Assembly: GCF_000282055.1 (NCBI RefSeq)
Contig: NZ_AKJZ01000020.1
Location: 1-64,000, forward strand
Source: Flavobacterium sp. CF136
Lineage (GTDB): Bacteria > Bacteroidota > Bacteroidia > Flavobacteriales > Flavobacteriaceae
Direction of reading: 5' to 3'
Length of the DNA stretch: 64,000 bases
How positions within the stretch are numbered: the stretch's first letter is position 1; every line of letters begins with the position of its first letter. Below the pieces are notes generated by a model. The model worked only from the letters and a program-made list of their open reading frames with translations, ran no database searches and had not been told where the DNA came from. Shown here piece by piece: positions 53,127-62,090 of this stretch. A program made the translations under genes and the position numbers.

Positions 53127-53243
53127 TATTTTAGTCGTTATTTAAAATACTATACAAAAAACTTGACATTAATATTAGGTAATTAAATTCTAATTGAGTT
53201 TATTTGGCAAAAATTCCCTCAATAACTCTATTAAATTTACTAC

Positions 53244-54242
53244 ATGAAACCCTATTCAATTCAAGAAATTAACGAAGTTCTAAATGGTGTGATATATGGA
53301 ACAACTTCCCAAAAAATTACTGCCACAGAGCAATTAGAAAAAGCAACTGCTTCGGAGATTTCTTTTATTGGCAACAAAAAATATGAAAAACTTTGGGGAG
53401 GATCAAAAGCATCAATTGCAGTTGTTAATGAAGATATTTCTATTGAACCCGGAGAAAATCGTGCTTTTATTAAAGTAAAAAATGCCGATTTGGCTATGTC
53501 TCAAATTCTGACGCTTTTTGCTCCGCCTACTCCAATATTTCATACAAACATTCATAAGACAGCGACAATTGACGAAACTGCAATCATTAGTGAAGGTGCC
53601 CGAATTGGAGCCGGTTGTTATATTGGTCCAAAAGTAGAGATTGGTATCAATGCTACGATTTATCCAAATGTTACTATTTTAGACGAATGTACTATTGGAA
53701 AAAATACGATTATTTGGTCAGGAACTGTAATCAGGGAGCGTTGTCATATTGGTAACGATTGTATTATCCATCCTAATGCAACTATTGGTGCTGATGGTTT
53801 TGGATTTCGCCCTTGCAAAGAAAAAGGTCTGGTAAAAATTCCGCAAATTGGAAATGTAATTATAGGAAACGGAGTCGAAATTGGTGCAAACTCATGTGTT
53901 GACCGCGGAAAATTCAGTTCTACGGTTTTAGGTGACGGATGTAAAATCGATAATCTGGTTCAGATTGGACACAATAGTCAATTAGGTAAATTTTGTATTA
54001 TGGCCGGAAATAGCGGTTTGGCCGGTTCTGTAACTTTAGGAAACGGAGTTATAATTGGCGGAAGCGCCTCTATTAAAGATCATACAACTATTGGAGACGG
54101 AGCTATTGTTGGTGCCGGTTCCGGTGTTACTGGTGATATTCCCGCAGGAAAAACAATGTTAGGCTATCCGGCAGTTGAAGCTCGTGATGCATTGAAACAA
54201 TGGGCAATACTAAAAAGAATGGTCTGCGATTCTAAAAAATAA
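53244..54242 (+). CDS. lpxD: UDP-3-O-acylglucosamine N-acyltransferase
   Basis: This 332-residue enzyme of lipid A synthesis transfers a 3-hydroxyacyl chain from ACP to the amino group of UDP-3-O-acyl-glucosamine. The N-terminal 90 residues form the uridine-binding domain (EISFIGNKKYEKLW, LAMSQILTLF). They are followed by a left-handed hexapeptide beta-helix (ARIGAGCYIGPKVEIGINAT onward) with the catalytic His in LVQIGHNSQLG. The length is close to that of other LpxD proteins. It is the only lipid A gene here; in many genomes lpxD occurs twice in Bacteroidetes. Confidence 0.94.
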   Translation: MKPYSIQEINEVLNGVIYGTTSQKITATEQLEKATASEISFIGNKKYEKLWGGSKASIAVVNEDISIEPGENRAFIKVKNADLAMSQILTLFAPPTPIFHTNIHKTATIDETAIISEGARIGAGCYIGPKVEIGINATIYPNVTILDECTIGKNTIIWSGTVIRERCHIGNDCIIHPNATIGADGFGFRPCKEKGLVKIPQIGNVIIGNGVEIGANSCVDRGKFSSTVLGDGCKIDNLVQIGHNSQLGKFCIMAGNSGLAGSVTLGNGVIIGGSASIKDHTTIGDGAIVGAGSGVTGDIPAGKTMLGYPAVEARDALKQWAILKRMVCDSKK

Positions 54243-54266
54243 ATTCCAAAATTTAAGATATATACT

Positions 54267-54292
54267 AAACAGAAGTTCGCTTCTGTTTTTTT
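54267..54292 (+). terminator. Terminator with TTCG loop
   Basis: Stem AACAGAAG/CTTCTGTT closed by a TTCG loop, then a run of eight T, 25 bases after lpxD. Confidence 0.92.
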
Positions 54293-54409
54293 TGTCCTTT
54301 AAATTTTAATAAAGCATAAAATCTAGTTTTAAACCATTTGGTTTGTCTCATTTATTTCAATTGATTTTGTAAATTAGCACACATTATTTTGTAAAAACAT
54401 CAATATCTT

Positions 54410-56038
54410 ATGGATTTAAACTTCAATAAAAACGAAGATCACAATAAATTATTACTTTCAGAATTAAAACAAAAATTTGCTAAAGTTAAATTAGGCGGAG
54501 GCGAAAAACGTATTGCAAAACTTCATGCCGAAGGCAAAATGACGGCACGTGAACGTATTGATTATCTATTAGATAAAGATTCTAAAAATATCGAAATTGG
54601 AGGATTTGTCGGAGAAGGAATGTATGCTGAACACGGTGGCTGTCCATCTGGAGGTGTCGTTATAAAAATAGGATATATAAAAGGAAAACAATGCATTGTT
54701 GTTGCTAATGATGCAACAGTTAAAGCCGGTGCATGGTTTCCTATTACAGGAAAGAAAAACTTACGTGCCCAGGAAATTGCAATGGAAAACAGGCTGCCAA
54801 TCATTTATTTGGTTGACAGTGCCGGTGTGTATTTACCTTTACAGGATGAGATTTTTCCGGATAAGGAACACTTTGGGCGTATTTTTAGAAATAATGCCCA
54901 AATGAGCAGTATGGGAATCACTCAAATAGCTGCTGTAATGGGCAGTTGTGTTGCCGGTGGTGCCTATTTGCCAATTATGAGTGATGAAGCCCTTATTGTA
55001 GACAAAACCGGAAGCATTTTCCTTGCGGGAAGTTATTTGGTAAAAGCCGCTATTGGCGAAAGCATCGATAATGAAACTTTAGGTGGTGCCACAACACATT
55101 GTGAAATCTCAGGCGTGACCGACTATAAAGCAAAAGATGACAAAGATGCTTTAGACAAAATAAAAAACATTGTAGATAAAATTGGCGATTATGACAAAGC
55201 CGGTTATAGCCGAATCAAAGCTGAGAAACCTGCTTTAGACCCGACAGCTATTTACGGAATTTTGCCAAAAGCCAGAAATGAGCAATATGATATGATGGAA
55301 ATCATCAATCGCTTGGTTGATAATTCGGAGTTTGAAGCTTATAAAGATGGTTATGGACAGACAATAATTACCGGGTATGCAAGAATTGATGGTTGGGCAG
55401 TCGGAATTGTAGCAAACCAAAGAAAAGTAGTTAAAACCAAAAAAGGTGAAATGCAGTTTGGTGGTGTTATTTACTCTGACAGCGCTGATAAAGCCACCCG
55501 TTTTATAGCCAACTGTAATCAGAAGAAAATTCCATTGGTTTTTTTACAGGATGTTACCGGTTTTATGGTCGGATCAAAATCGGAACACGGTGGCATCATA
55601 AAAGATGGTGCCAAAATGGTAAATGCCGTGAGTAATTCGGTAGTGCCAAAGTTTACTGTAATTGTGGGTAATTCTTATGGAGCCGGAAATTATGCCATGT
55701 GTGGAAAAGCTTATGACCCGAGATTGATTTTTGCTTGGCCAAGTGCAGAACTTGCCGTTATGGGCGGAACCCAGGCTGCAAAAGTACTGGCACAAATTGA
55801 AGCTTCTTCGCTTAAAGCTAAAGGAGAAATTGTAGACGAAGCCAAAGAAACAGAGTTATTCACCAAAATAAAAGCCCGTTACGATGAACAAACTTCCCCA
55901 TATTATGCCGCTTCAAGGCTTTGGACAGATGCTATTATTGATCCTTTAGATACACGTACATGGATTTCAATGGGTATTGAAGCTGCCAATCATGCCCCTA
56001 TTCAAAAACCTTTTAATTTAGGTGTCATTCAGGTTTAG
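54410..56038 (+). CDS. Acyl-CoA carboxylase beta subunit
   Basis: A 542-residue carboxyltransferase of the propionyl/methylcrotonyl-CoA carboxylase type, which moves CO2 from biotin to an acyl-CoA. The two crotonase-like halves are visible: the acyl-CoA oxyanion regions MGSCVAGGAYLPIMSDEAL and VIVGNSYGAGNYAMCGKAYDPR. GKMTARERIDYLLDKDS at about 43-59 is typical. The length and the VYLPLQDEIFPDKEHFGRIF segment favour the methylcrotonyl/geranyl-CoA branch, but propionyl-CoA is possible. No biotin subunit is encoded nearby. Confidence 0.92.
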   Translation: MDLNFNKNEDHNKLLLSELKQKFAKVKLGGGEKRIAKLHAEGKMTARERIDYLLDKDSKNIEIGGFVGEGMYAEHGGCPSGGVVIKIGYIKGKQCIVVANDATVKAGAWFPITGKKNLRAQEIAMENRLPIIYLVDSAGVYLPLQDEIFPDKEHFGRIFRNNAQMSSMGITQIAAVMGSCVAGGAYLPIMSDEALIVDKTGSIFLAGSYLVKAAIGESIDNETLGGATTHCEISGVTDYKAKDDKDALDKIKNIVDKIGDYDKAGYSRIKAEKPALDPTAIYGILPKARNEQYDMMEIINRLVDNSEFEAYKDGYGQTIITGYARIDGWAVGIVANQRKVVKTKKGEMQFGGVIYSDSADKATRFIANCNQKKIPLVFLQDVTGFMVGSKSEHGGIIKDGAKMVNAVSNSVVPKFTVIVGNSYGAGNYAMCGKAYDPRLIFAWPSAELAVMGGTQAAKVLAQIEASSLKAKGEIVDEAKETELFTKIKARYDEQTSPYYAASRLWTDAIIDPLDTRTWISMGIEAANHAPIQKPFNLGVIQV

Positions 56039-56161
56039 CTTTTACAAATCAATAAATACGTTAAAAAAATAGTAAAAAACTTATTTTCAGTTACTTAAAA
56101 ATAAATATATCATAAAAATTCAGTAACTTTAGTATAATTAATTTTTTAATCACGTAGCATC

Positions 56162-56584
56162 ATGGAAAATGTAAAAAGTTTGAATAAATGGGCTAATTCG
56201 CACACTTATTTACCAGTAGATTTAGTACGTATCGTATTGGGTGTTTTTTTATTTATGAAAGGAGTTTCTTTTGTAACTAACGTTCAATATCTACATGATT
56301 TAATTTCTCCTATTGATCAATTTGGAGGCGGAATGTTCCTCTTACATTACATTGCGCCAGCCCACATGATTGGAGGGATTATGATTTTCTTTGGGCTTCT
56401 TACACGTTGGGCGATTGCAGCACAATTACCAATATTATTTGGAGCAGTCCTTATAAACTTTATGGGTCATATGCACTCTGAAAGCCTGGTTTTAGCAATA
56501 GTAGTATTATTAGTTTGTATCTTCTTTCTATTTTACGGAGGCGGTAAACATTCAGCTGATTATTATTTCAAAATGCAGCAATAA
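56162..56584 (+). CDS. DoxX-family membrane protein
   Basis: A 140-residue inner-membrane protein with four helices (about 18-38, 55-85, 90-108, 112-130). The DoxX pattern is DLVRIVLGVFLFMKGVSFVTNV, FLLHYIAPAHMIGGIMIFFGLLTRWAIAAQLP and the last helix YGGGKHSADYYF. Family members are linked to thiosulfate:quinone oxidation or oxidative stress complexes, but most are uncharacterised. A strong terminator follows, so it is monocistronic. Confidence 0.9.
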   Translation: MENVKSLNKWANSHTYLPVDLVRIVLGVFLFMKGVSFVTNVQYLHDLISPIDQFGGGMFLLHYIAPAHMIGGIMIFFGLLTRWAIAAQLPILFGAVLINFMGHMHSESLVLAIVVLLVCIFFLFYGGGKHSADYYFKMQQ

Positions 56585-56590
56585 CAAATA

Positions 56591-56625
56591 TTATCCTCAA
56601 CTAAATAAAGTTGAGGATAACTTTT
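56591..56625 (+). terminator. Rho-independent terminator
   Basis: A perfect 12-bp stem TTATCCTCAACT/AGTTGAGGATAA with a 6-base loop, followed by CTTTT, just after the DoxX gene. Confidence 0.88.
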
Positions 56626-56684
56626 AAGAAGTAATTAGCACTTTAAATTTTCTTAATTATGTTTTATGAGTTAAATTCGCAGCT

Positions 56685-57032
56685 ATGAATTGGATTCGTA
56701 AAACCGTTATTTTTCTATCACTTTTGGTCATAGCTTTCTTTGCTTCTCAGGCAAATGAAATTTCTGTACAAAAAACGGAAACCCAAAAAACGGATACTAC
56801 TTTTTCTGTTGAAAGACCTGATTCTTTAGCATTTATACAACCTCAGGCAAGTTATCAATTTACAGCAAATATAAAAACCCACTATCCCAACATAGTTAAA
56901 TGGTTTGATACAATTTTGATGGTAATCCAAAGTCATCAAGCTGTAAAATCAGTATCAAATTTTGCTGACCAATATTCAAATCAGAGTAAAAAGATACTGC
57001 TCCTCCTCTATCCTTTCCATTATTTTTGGTAA
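56685..57032 (+). CDS. Small secreted hypothetical protein
   Basis: A 115-residue protein with an N-terminal signal-like segment (IRKTVIFLSLLVIAFFASQANE). A Thr/Gln/Lys-rich linker is followed by a C-terminal part that ends in aromatic residues (KKILLLLYPFHYFW). I do not recognise the family. It could be exported or membrane bound. Its TATGTTTTATG-like upstream region lacks a clear TAnnTTTG box. Confidence 0.65.
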   Translation: MNWIRKTVIFLSLLVIAFFASQANEISVQKTETQKTDTTFSVERPDSLAFIQPQASYQFTANIKTHYPNIVKWFDTILMVIQSHQAVKSVSNFADQYSNQSKKILLLLYPFHYFW

Positions 57033-57139
57033 TTAATTTTTGAAATCTTAACCGGAAGAAATATTTTCTTCTCAAGTCATTAAACTATTTTTCAAAGAGA
57101 AAACTGTTTGATATTTCATTAATTAAATTTTAAAACAAA

Positions 57140-57610
57140 ATGGATACAAGTGTAACAATAATTGGTATTGTGATTGCAGTCATAGTAGCTATTCCCCTAT
57201 ATTTTTCTGCAAGGGCAAATGCAGTTAACAAAGCAAAAATTCAGGAAATAAAAAAGAAATTCAATCCTTCTAATCTTTTTAATTTTGATCAAACTGAATC
57301 CATCAATAAAAAAGTTCTCACAATTGATCAAAAAAACAGAAAATTTATCCTGATGAATTTCAATCCAAACCAGCAGGAAGCAACCTATGTAGATCTAAAA
57401 ACTGTTTCATCCTGTAAATTGGTCCTGACTTCTGACTCTGATTCAGATACAATCTTAAAAATTGATTTTGAATTTCAGGAAAAAGAAACTGCTAAAAAAA
57501 TTATAATCCCATTTTACGATTTTGATGATGATCGTATCAAACAAATAAGTGTTTACCAAGATCATCAATTTGCAAAAAAATGGCTTAAAATCATTCAGGA
57601 TTCTATTTAG
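57140..57610 (+). CDS. Single-anchor hypothetical protein
   Basis: A 156-residue protein with one N-terminal membrane helix (about 5-25) and a Lys-rich juxtamembrane segment. A cytosolic beta-rich domain (LTIDQKNRKFILMNFNPNQQEATYVDLKTVSSCKLVL, FQEKETAKKIIIPFYD) follows and resembles a PH-like or SHOCT-associated domain. I do not recognise the family. It is followed by a terminator and is probably alone or with the gene at 56685. Confidence 0.7.
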   Translation: MDTSVTIIGIVIAVIVAIPLYFSARANAVNKAKIQEIKKKFNPSNLFNFDQTESINKKVLTIDQKNRKFILMNFNPNQQEATYVDLKTVSSCKLVLTSDSDSDTILKIDFEFQEKETAKKIIIPFYDFDDDRIKQISVYQDHQFAKKWLKIIQDSI

Positions 57611-57630
57611 TGTTAGTTATTTAATTCGGT

Positions 57631-57661
57631 AAAAGAGGCTCATTTTTGAGTCTCTTTTTTT
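57631..57661 (+). terminator. Rho-independent terminator
   Basis: Stem AAAAGAGGCTC/GAGTCTCTTTT with one mismatch and a 5-base loop, followed by TTT. Confidence 0.82.
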
Positions 57662-57671
57662 ATGTTACTAT

Positions 57672-57685
57672 ATGATAATTATCAT
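57672..57685 (+). promoter_or_regulatory. FNR/CRP-type operator
   Basis: ATGATAATTATCAT is a perfect 14-bp palindrome with the core TGAT-N4-ATCA of FNR sites (consensus TTGAT-N4-ATCAA). It lies just upstream of and abutting the hemN promoter TTG, the position used by class II activators. A Fur-type site is less likely because of the length. Confidence 0.7.
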
Positions 57686-57686
57686 T

Positions 57687-57715
57687 TTGAAAATAAAGCT
57701 TACTTCTTACTTTTG
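57687..57715 (+). promoter_or_regulatory. hemN promoter TTG-N18-TACTTTTG
   Basis: TTG at 57687-57689 and TACTTTTG at 57708-57715 with 18 bases between. The FNR-type palindrome abuts the TTG; the hemN ATG is 18 bases after the box. Confidence 0.75.
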
Positions 57716-57732
57716 AGTCTTAAACTAATTTT

Positions 57733-59097
57733 ATGAAAATTTCATTAACTCAAAAATATAATGTTCCGGGACCAAGATATACAAGTTATCCAACGGTGCC
57801 TTATTGGGATGAAACTACTTTTACAACAGAAAAATGGATAGAATCATTTCAAAAAACCTTTTCAGAAAGTAATTCAAAAAACGGAATTAGTTTATACATT
57901 CATTTGCCTTTTTGTGAAAGCATGTGTACTTTTTGCGGATGCAACAAACGAATCACCAAAAATCATTCAGTTGAGGAAAAATACATACAAGCAGTTTTGA
58001 AAGAATGGAATTTATACTGTGGATTACTTCCTGAAAAACCAATCATAAAAGAAATACATTTAGGCGGAGGAACACCAACATTTTTTTCAAAAAATAATCT
58101 GGAGCAACTCATAAACGGCATTTTATGTTATGCCAATAAAGCTGAAAGTTTTGAATTTAGTTTTGAAGGACACCCAAATAATACAACTTACGAGCAGCTT
58201 AAAAAACTATATGATTTAGGCTTTCGCCGAGTGAGCTTTGGGGTTCAGGATTATGCTGAAAAAGTTCAGAAAGCCATTCACAGAATTCAGCCTTTTCACA
58301 ATGTTGCGAAAGTCACTTTCTGGGCTAAAGAAATTGGATACACTTCTATAGGCCACGATATTATTTTTGGTTTGCCTTTTCAGACAATAGAAAATATAGT
58401 CGATACTGTTGAAAAAACAAATTCGTTAAAACCTGATCGTTTAGCATTTTACAGCTATGCACACGTACCATGGATCAAAGGAAACGGGCAACGAGGATTC
58501 AATGACGAAGATATTCCAAAAGATGCTGAAAAAAGACAGTTATATGAAACAGGAAAGCTTTTACTTTCTAAAAACGGCTATCACGAAATTGGCATGGATC
58601 ATTTTGCTTTGGCTTCTGACAGTTTGTATACCGCAAGTCAAAATCAGGAACTACACCGAAATTTTATGGGTTATAGTGCTTCAAAAACGCAGTTGATGAT
58701 TGGATTGGGTGTTTCCTCAATAAGTGACAGCTGGTACAGTTTTGCTCAGAACACAAAGAACCTGGAAGATTATTATCAGATATTGGAATGGGATAAACTC
58801 CCTATTGTGAAAGGTCATATTCTTACTGATGAAGATTTGATTATCCGAAAACACATTCTGAATTTAACCTGTCAATTTGAAACTTCCTGGAATGACAAAG
58901 ATTTATATTTTGATGAAATTCCTTCTGTTTTATCAGAATTAAAAGAAATGGAAAACGATCTGTTAATTGTAATTGAAGAAAATAAAATCAGAATTACTGA
59001 AGCCGGAAGACCATTTGTCCGAAATATTTGTATGGCTTTTGATTTGCATTTAAAAAGAAAATCTCCGGAAAATAATTTGTTTTCGATGACTGTTTAA
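57733..59097 (+). CDS. hemN: Oxygen-independent coproporphyrinogen III dehydrogenase
   Basis: This 454-residue radical-SAM enzyme decarboxylates coproporphyrinogen III to protoporphyrinogen IX without oxygen in haem synthesis. The cluster motif CESMCTFCGC has Cys61, Cys65 and Cys68, plus the extra Cys70 of true HemN. The N-terminal NVPGPRYTSYPTVPYW and LGGGTPTF are typical. The C-terminal HemN domain is present, and the length agrees with E. coli HemN. The FNR-type site and the cco genes downstream (after the cassette, on the other strand) fit low-oxygen use. Confidence 0.95.
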   Translation: MKISLTQKYNVPGPRYTSYPTVPYWDETTFTTEKWIESFQKTFSESNSKNGISLYIHLPFCESMCTFCGCNKRITKNHSVEEKYIQAVLKEWNLYCGLLPEKPIIKEIHLGGGTPTFFSKNNLEQLINGILCYANKAESFEFSFEGHPNNTTYEQLKKLYDLGFRRVSFGVQDYAEKVQKAIHRIQPFHNVAKVTFWAKEIGYTSIGHDIIFGLPFQTIENIVDTVEKTNSLKPDRLAFYSYAHVPWIKGNGQRGFNDEDIPKDAEKRQLYETGKLLLSKNGYHEIGMDHFALASDSLYTASQNQELHRNFMGYSASKTQLMIGLGVSSISDSWYSFAQNTKNLEDYYQILEWDKLPIVKGHILTDEDLIIRKHILNLTCQFETSWNDKDLYFDEIPSVLSELKEMENDLLIVIEENKIRITEAGRPFVRNICMAFDLHLKRKSPENNLFSMTV

Positions 59098-59270
59098 ATT
59101 GAAGAGTTATTTTGGTAATATTTAATGGACATTCTCAGTTAATCTATGCGATGTGTATAGTTAGCTATAAAATTTACATAGTATTAGGCTAAAAACTAAT
59201 AAAATTGAGCTTTGAAAGAAAAAATAAAACTACTTCAAAACGAAAAGCTAACCATTAATAAAAAATCCAT

Positions 59271-59303
59271 TTGATTATTTGTAAGAATAAAACAATATAT
59301 TTG
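59271..59303 (+). promoter_or_regulatory. Promoter TTG-N22-TATATTTG
   Basis: TTG at 59271-59273 and TATATTTG at 59296-59303 with 22 bases between. It lies outside the putative cassette and would transcribe into it through the stem at 59315-59379. Confidence 0.55.
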
Positions 59304-59314
59304 AAAATAAATAT

Positions 59315-59395
59315 TATGTGATACGAATCACACATATCTGCCCTCATTTGGATGGCTTTGTGTGATTTTGTGACACATATAAACAAGTTAGCGGC
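59315..59395 (+). other. Left attC/attI-like stem with GTTAGCGGC core
   Basis: An imperfect inverted repeat, TATGTGATACGAATCACACA (59315-59334) with 59359-59379 (TGTGTGATTTTGTGACACAT..), is followed by AAACAA and GTTAGCGGC (59387-59395). A possible inverse core GCTAAC is at 59247-59252. GTTAGCGGC is the exact reverse complement of GCCGCTAAC at 62091, as expected for the two ends of one cassette. Confidence 0.5.
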
Positions 59396-59433
59396 AACTG
59401 TACACGAATCGTATAAAAATCGACAAATAAATA

Positions 59434-62085
59434 ATGAAAGCAGAAATAAAAGTAGTACTGGAAGAAAACGCTTCAAATAAATCAAAAGGTAATTGCTTTG
59501 AAGATTTAGTTAGAAATTTATTGTCGATTAATCAATATGAAATTAAGCAAAATATCAATTTTGCTGGATTAGAAATAGATTTGGTTGCAGAACATAAACA
59601 TAATAGAGAAAAATTATATGTAGAATGTAAAGCAAAAGAAAAAGTTACATCAGATGAGCTTTCAAAATTTGCCTTTAATGTGTTTCATAAAAAAATTGAT
59701 AAAGGTTATTTCTTTAGATCTCAAGAATTACAAAGTCAAGCTGGTGCTTTGCTAATTGAAATGAGAGAAGATGAAAGATATAAAAATCTAACTTTTTTTG
59801 AGCCAAAAGATATTATCAAAATGTTATCTGATGGAAAATTAATATTTGAACCTTTAGATAAACTAACCAGTTATACTATTTCAAAAAAGATTTTAGCAGT
59901 CACTTTTTTGGGTGATTATTTTATTTACTTAATAAATGAATCAAATGCTTTACCTACAAAGTATATTTTGATAAATGCTAAAAAAAATAGTGAAAAAATT
60001 GAAAAGGAAGTTATTACATTACTTCAATCAAGAATCAATGAAATATCGAATTTAGAATTAATAACTCGCATTGAAAATTACACAAAGAAAGAGGAAAATT
60101 TAAACCATAATATTCCAATTGAGACAATATCTGAAGTTCAAGAAAGTGAAAACTGGTTCGATTACAAACCTGCTTCTTCGATAAAAAATCATTTTGTTGG
60201 ACGAGATGAAATCAGAACAAACATATTACAATACTTCAAAGAAATTAGGGAAAATAAAACAAATAAAAGAATTTTTTATCTTAACGGAAAGTCCGGATGG
60301 GGTAAAAGTTCTTTAGTTTTAGAACTAAAAGGTAGATGTACAAACAAGCATTTTAAAAATAATTTTTTTGCATTAGCAATTGACACAAGGAGTGCTAATT
60401 CTGAAAATTTTGTTGCACTTTCTTTTAAAAAATTAATAACCCAAGCAATAGAAAATAAATTTATTAATTTAGATTTATTTCATAACAATATTGAATTTAC
60501 TTCAATCGTAGATTTACTTTCATCAGAAAGTGTTATTGCAATTTTGAAAAAATTAAAATTAGAAAATAAATTTCTAGTTTTAATTTTTGACCAGTTTGAA
60601 GATGTTTTTAGAAAAAAAGATTTTTTTAAAACTTTTTATAAATTCCTTTCAGATGTAACAGATGGTAAACCAAATTTAATAATTGGCTTTTCTTGGAAAT
60701 CAGATTTCTTTTTACAAAGCGACGATTCATCTTATCATATTTGGCAACAAGCCAAAGACCAAGCAAGAGAATTTACTATAACTGAATTTGGTGAAAAAGA
60801 AATAGATGGAATAATTAAGCAATTAGAAGAATCTGTTGGACATTTAAATAAATCAATTAAAGATAGAATAAAAGAAAGTTCACAAGGTTTACCTTGGTTA
60901 ACTAAAAAACTGTGTATCCATATTTTCGACCAAATTCAACAAGGAACTGCAAAAAATGATTTGTTAGAATCAAATTTAAACATTCTAGACCTTTTCAAAA
61001 AAGATGAAGAAAGATTAGATGCAAACGAATTAAAAGCAATAAAATTAATAGCAAAAAGAGCTTTTGATGGTAATTTTTTTGACGAGACCGAGGTTGGTGA
61101 ATTAATTGATAATAAAACTATTGGGGACTTAATTAATAAAAGATTAATTATACGTTCTGGAGCGAATTATAATATTTATTGGGACATTTATAGAGATTAT
61201 TTAGTAACAGGTAATATTCCTGTTATTGGAGAAAGTTATTTGTTAAGGCAAGGTGTAAATTTATGTTTTGAGGTTTTCCAATTACTGGAGCAAAATAAAC
61301 CTGAATCTTTAGAAGATATTTTACAAAAACATCCAAAAGGAATTACACAAGAAACATTGTACAATATTCTTATAGAATTAAAAAATCTTGGTTTAATACA
61401 AAAGGTTGATGAAAAATATATCGTTAATCAAGATGTTATAGCTAACAAAAAAGGTTTCATAGAATATATTACAACCAAATTTCAAAATTACACACCTTAT
61501 TTAGTATTAAATAAATTAAAAACCAATAAGATAAATAAAATAGATGTAATACAAATGCTTAAAGCAAACTTTAAGCAAGACTTTCAAGAAAACACTTGGG
61601 ATTCTTATGCAAAGCATCTAATTAGCTGGTTTTTATTTTCGAATTTGGATATCAAATCTAGATTAATTGAACCAACAAAAGGAAGAGGAAATAGTATTAA
61701 ATTAACGATACAAAGTAAAGAAACTTTATTACCTAGAAGTTCTGTAAAAGAATTAATTGCAATAATTCCATTATTAAACGATTTAGCAACTATAAATAGA
61801 AAATACAATAGAGATTTATTGATTTTTGACATTATTGATAATGAAAAGAAGTTAACACAATTTGGGCAAGAATTATGTTCAGTAGAAAGTAAATTATATT
61901 ATGATTTATTAAAAGAGAAAATATTAGTCTTACCAAAAATGATAACACTAAATTCACTCATCATCAAGAACCCTAAATTTAAAGCAAAAGAATTAATTAA
62001 AGCATTGCCAGATAATTTTTTTGATGGAGCAAAAGAAAGTTCAAAAATCATTTATGCTTCCAAAGTAATGACTTGGCTAAAATAA
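59434..62085 (+). CDS. Nuclease-STAND NTPase, likely antiphage protein
   Basis: The product has 883 residues. An N-terminal PD-(D/E)xK/Mrr-like nuclease occupies about 15-130, with E23 in NCFEDLVRNLL, D49 in GLEIDLVAE and E64-x-K66 in LYVECKAK. A STAND-type NTPase occupies about 250-560, with the entry motif VGRDEI (255-260), Walker A GKSGWGKSS (285-293) and Walker B LVLIFDQFED (D386, E389). A C-terminal winged-helix-rich part of about 270 residues follows. The layout recalls Avs-type antiviral STAND proteins, which cut DNA after sensing phage proteins. This one is shorter and has no TPR-like C-terminus. It is markedly AT-rich and sits in a cassette-like unit between hemN and the cco genes. 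Confidence 0.85.
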   Translation: MKAEIKVVLEENASNKSKGNCFEDLVRNLLSINQYEIKQNINFAGLEIDLVAEHKHNREKLYVECKAKEKVTSDELSKFAFNVFHKKIDKGYFFRSQELQSQAGALLIEMREDERYKNLTFFEPKDIIKMLSDGKLIFEPLDKLTSYTISKKILAVTFLGDYFIYLINESNALPTKYILINAKKNSEKIEKEVITLLQSRINEISNLELITRIENYTKKEENLNHNIPIETISEVQESENWFDYKPASSIKNHFVGRDEIRTNILQYFKEIRENKTNKRIFYLNGKSGWGKSSLVLELKGRCTNKHFKNNFFALAIDTRSANSENFVALSFKKLITQAIENKFINLDLFHNNIEFTSIVDLLSSESVIAILKKLKLENKFLVLIFDQFEDVFRKKDFFKTFYKFLSDVTDGKPNLIIGFSWKSDFFLQSDDSSYHIWQQAKDQAREFTITEFGEKEIDGIIKQLEESVGHLNKSIKDRIKESSQGLPWLTKKLCIHIFDQIQQGTAKNDLLESNLNILDLFKKDEERLDANELKAIKLIAKRAFDGNFFDETEVGELIDNKTIGDLINKRLIIRSGANYNIYWDIYRDYLVTGNIPVIGESYLLRQGVNLCFEVFQLLEQNKPESLEDILQKHPKGITQETLYNILIELKNLGLIQKVDEKYIVNQDVIANKKGFIEYITTKFQNYTPYLVLNKLKTNKINKIDVIQMLKANFKQDFQENTWDSYAKHLISWFLFSNLDIKSRLIEPTKGRGNSIKLTIQSKETLLPRSSVKELIAIIPLLNDLATINRKYNRDLLIFDIIDNEKKLTQFGQELCSVESKLYYDLLKEKILVLPKMITLNSLIIKNPKFKAKELIKALPDNFFDGAKESSKIIYASKVMTWLK

Positions 62086-62090
62086 CAGCA

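Larger units (their letters stand above)
59098..59433. other. Intergenic region with cassette-entry structure
   Basis: No gene was found. The first 170 bases show nothing notable. Bases 59247-59395 hold an imperfect stem and a GTTAGCGGC core (see separate entry), and 59271-59303 hold a promoter. The ATG of the NTPase gene is 46 bases after the GTT of the core. Confidence 0.6.

Noticed and set aside
57672-57685. Fur box upstream of hemN
   Set aside because: A Fur site would need about 19 bases of GATAAT-type hexamers; only a 14-base TGAT-N4-ATCA palindrome is present, which fits FNR/CRP better.
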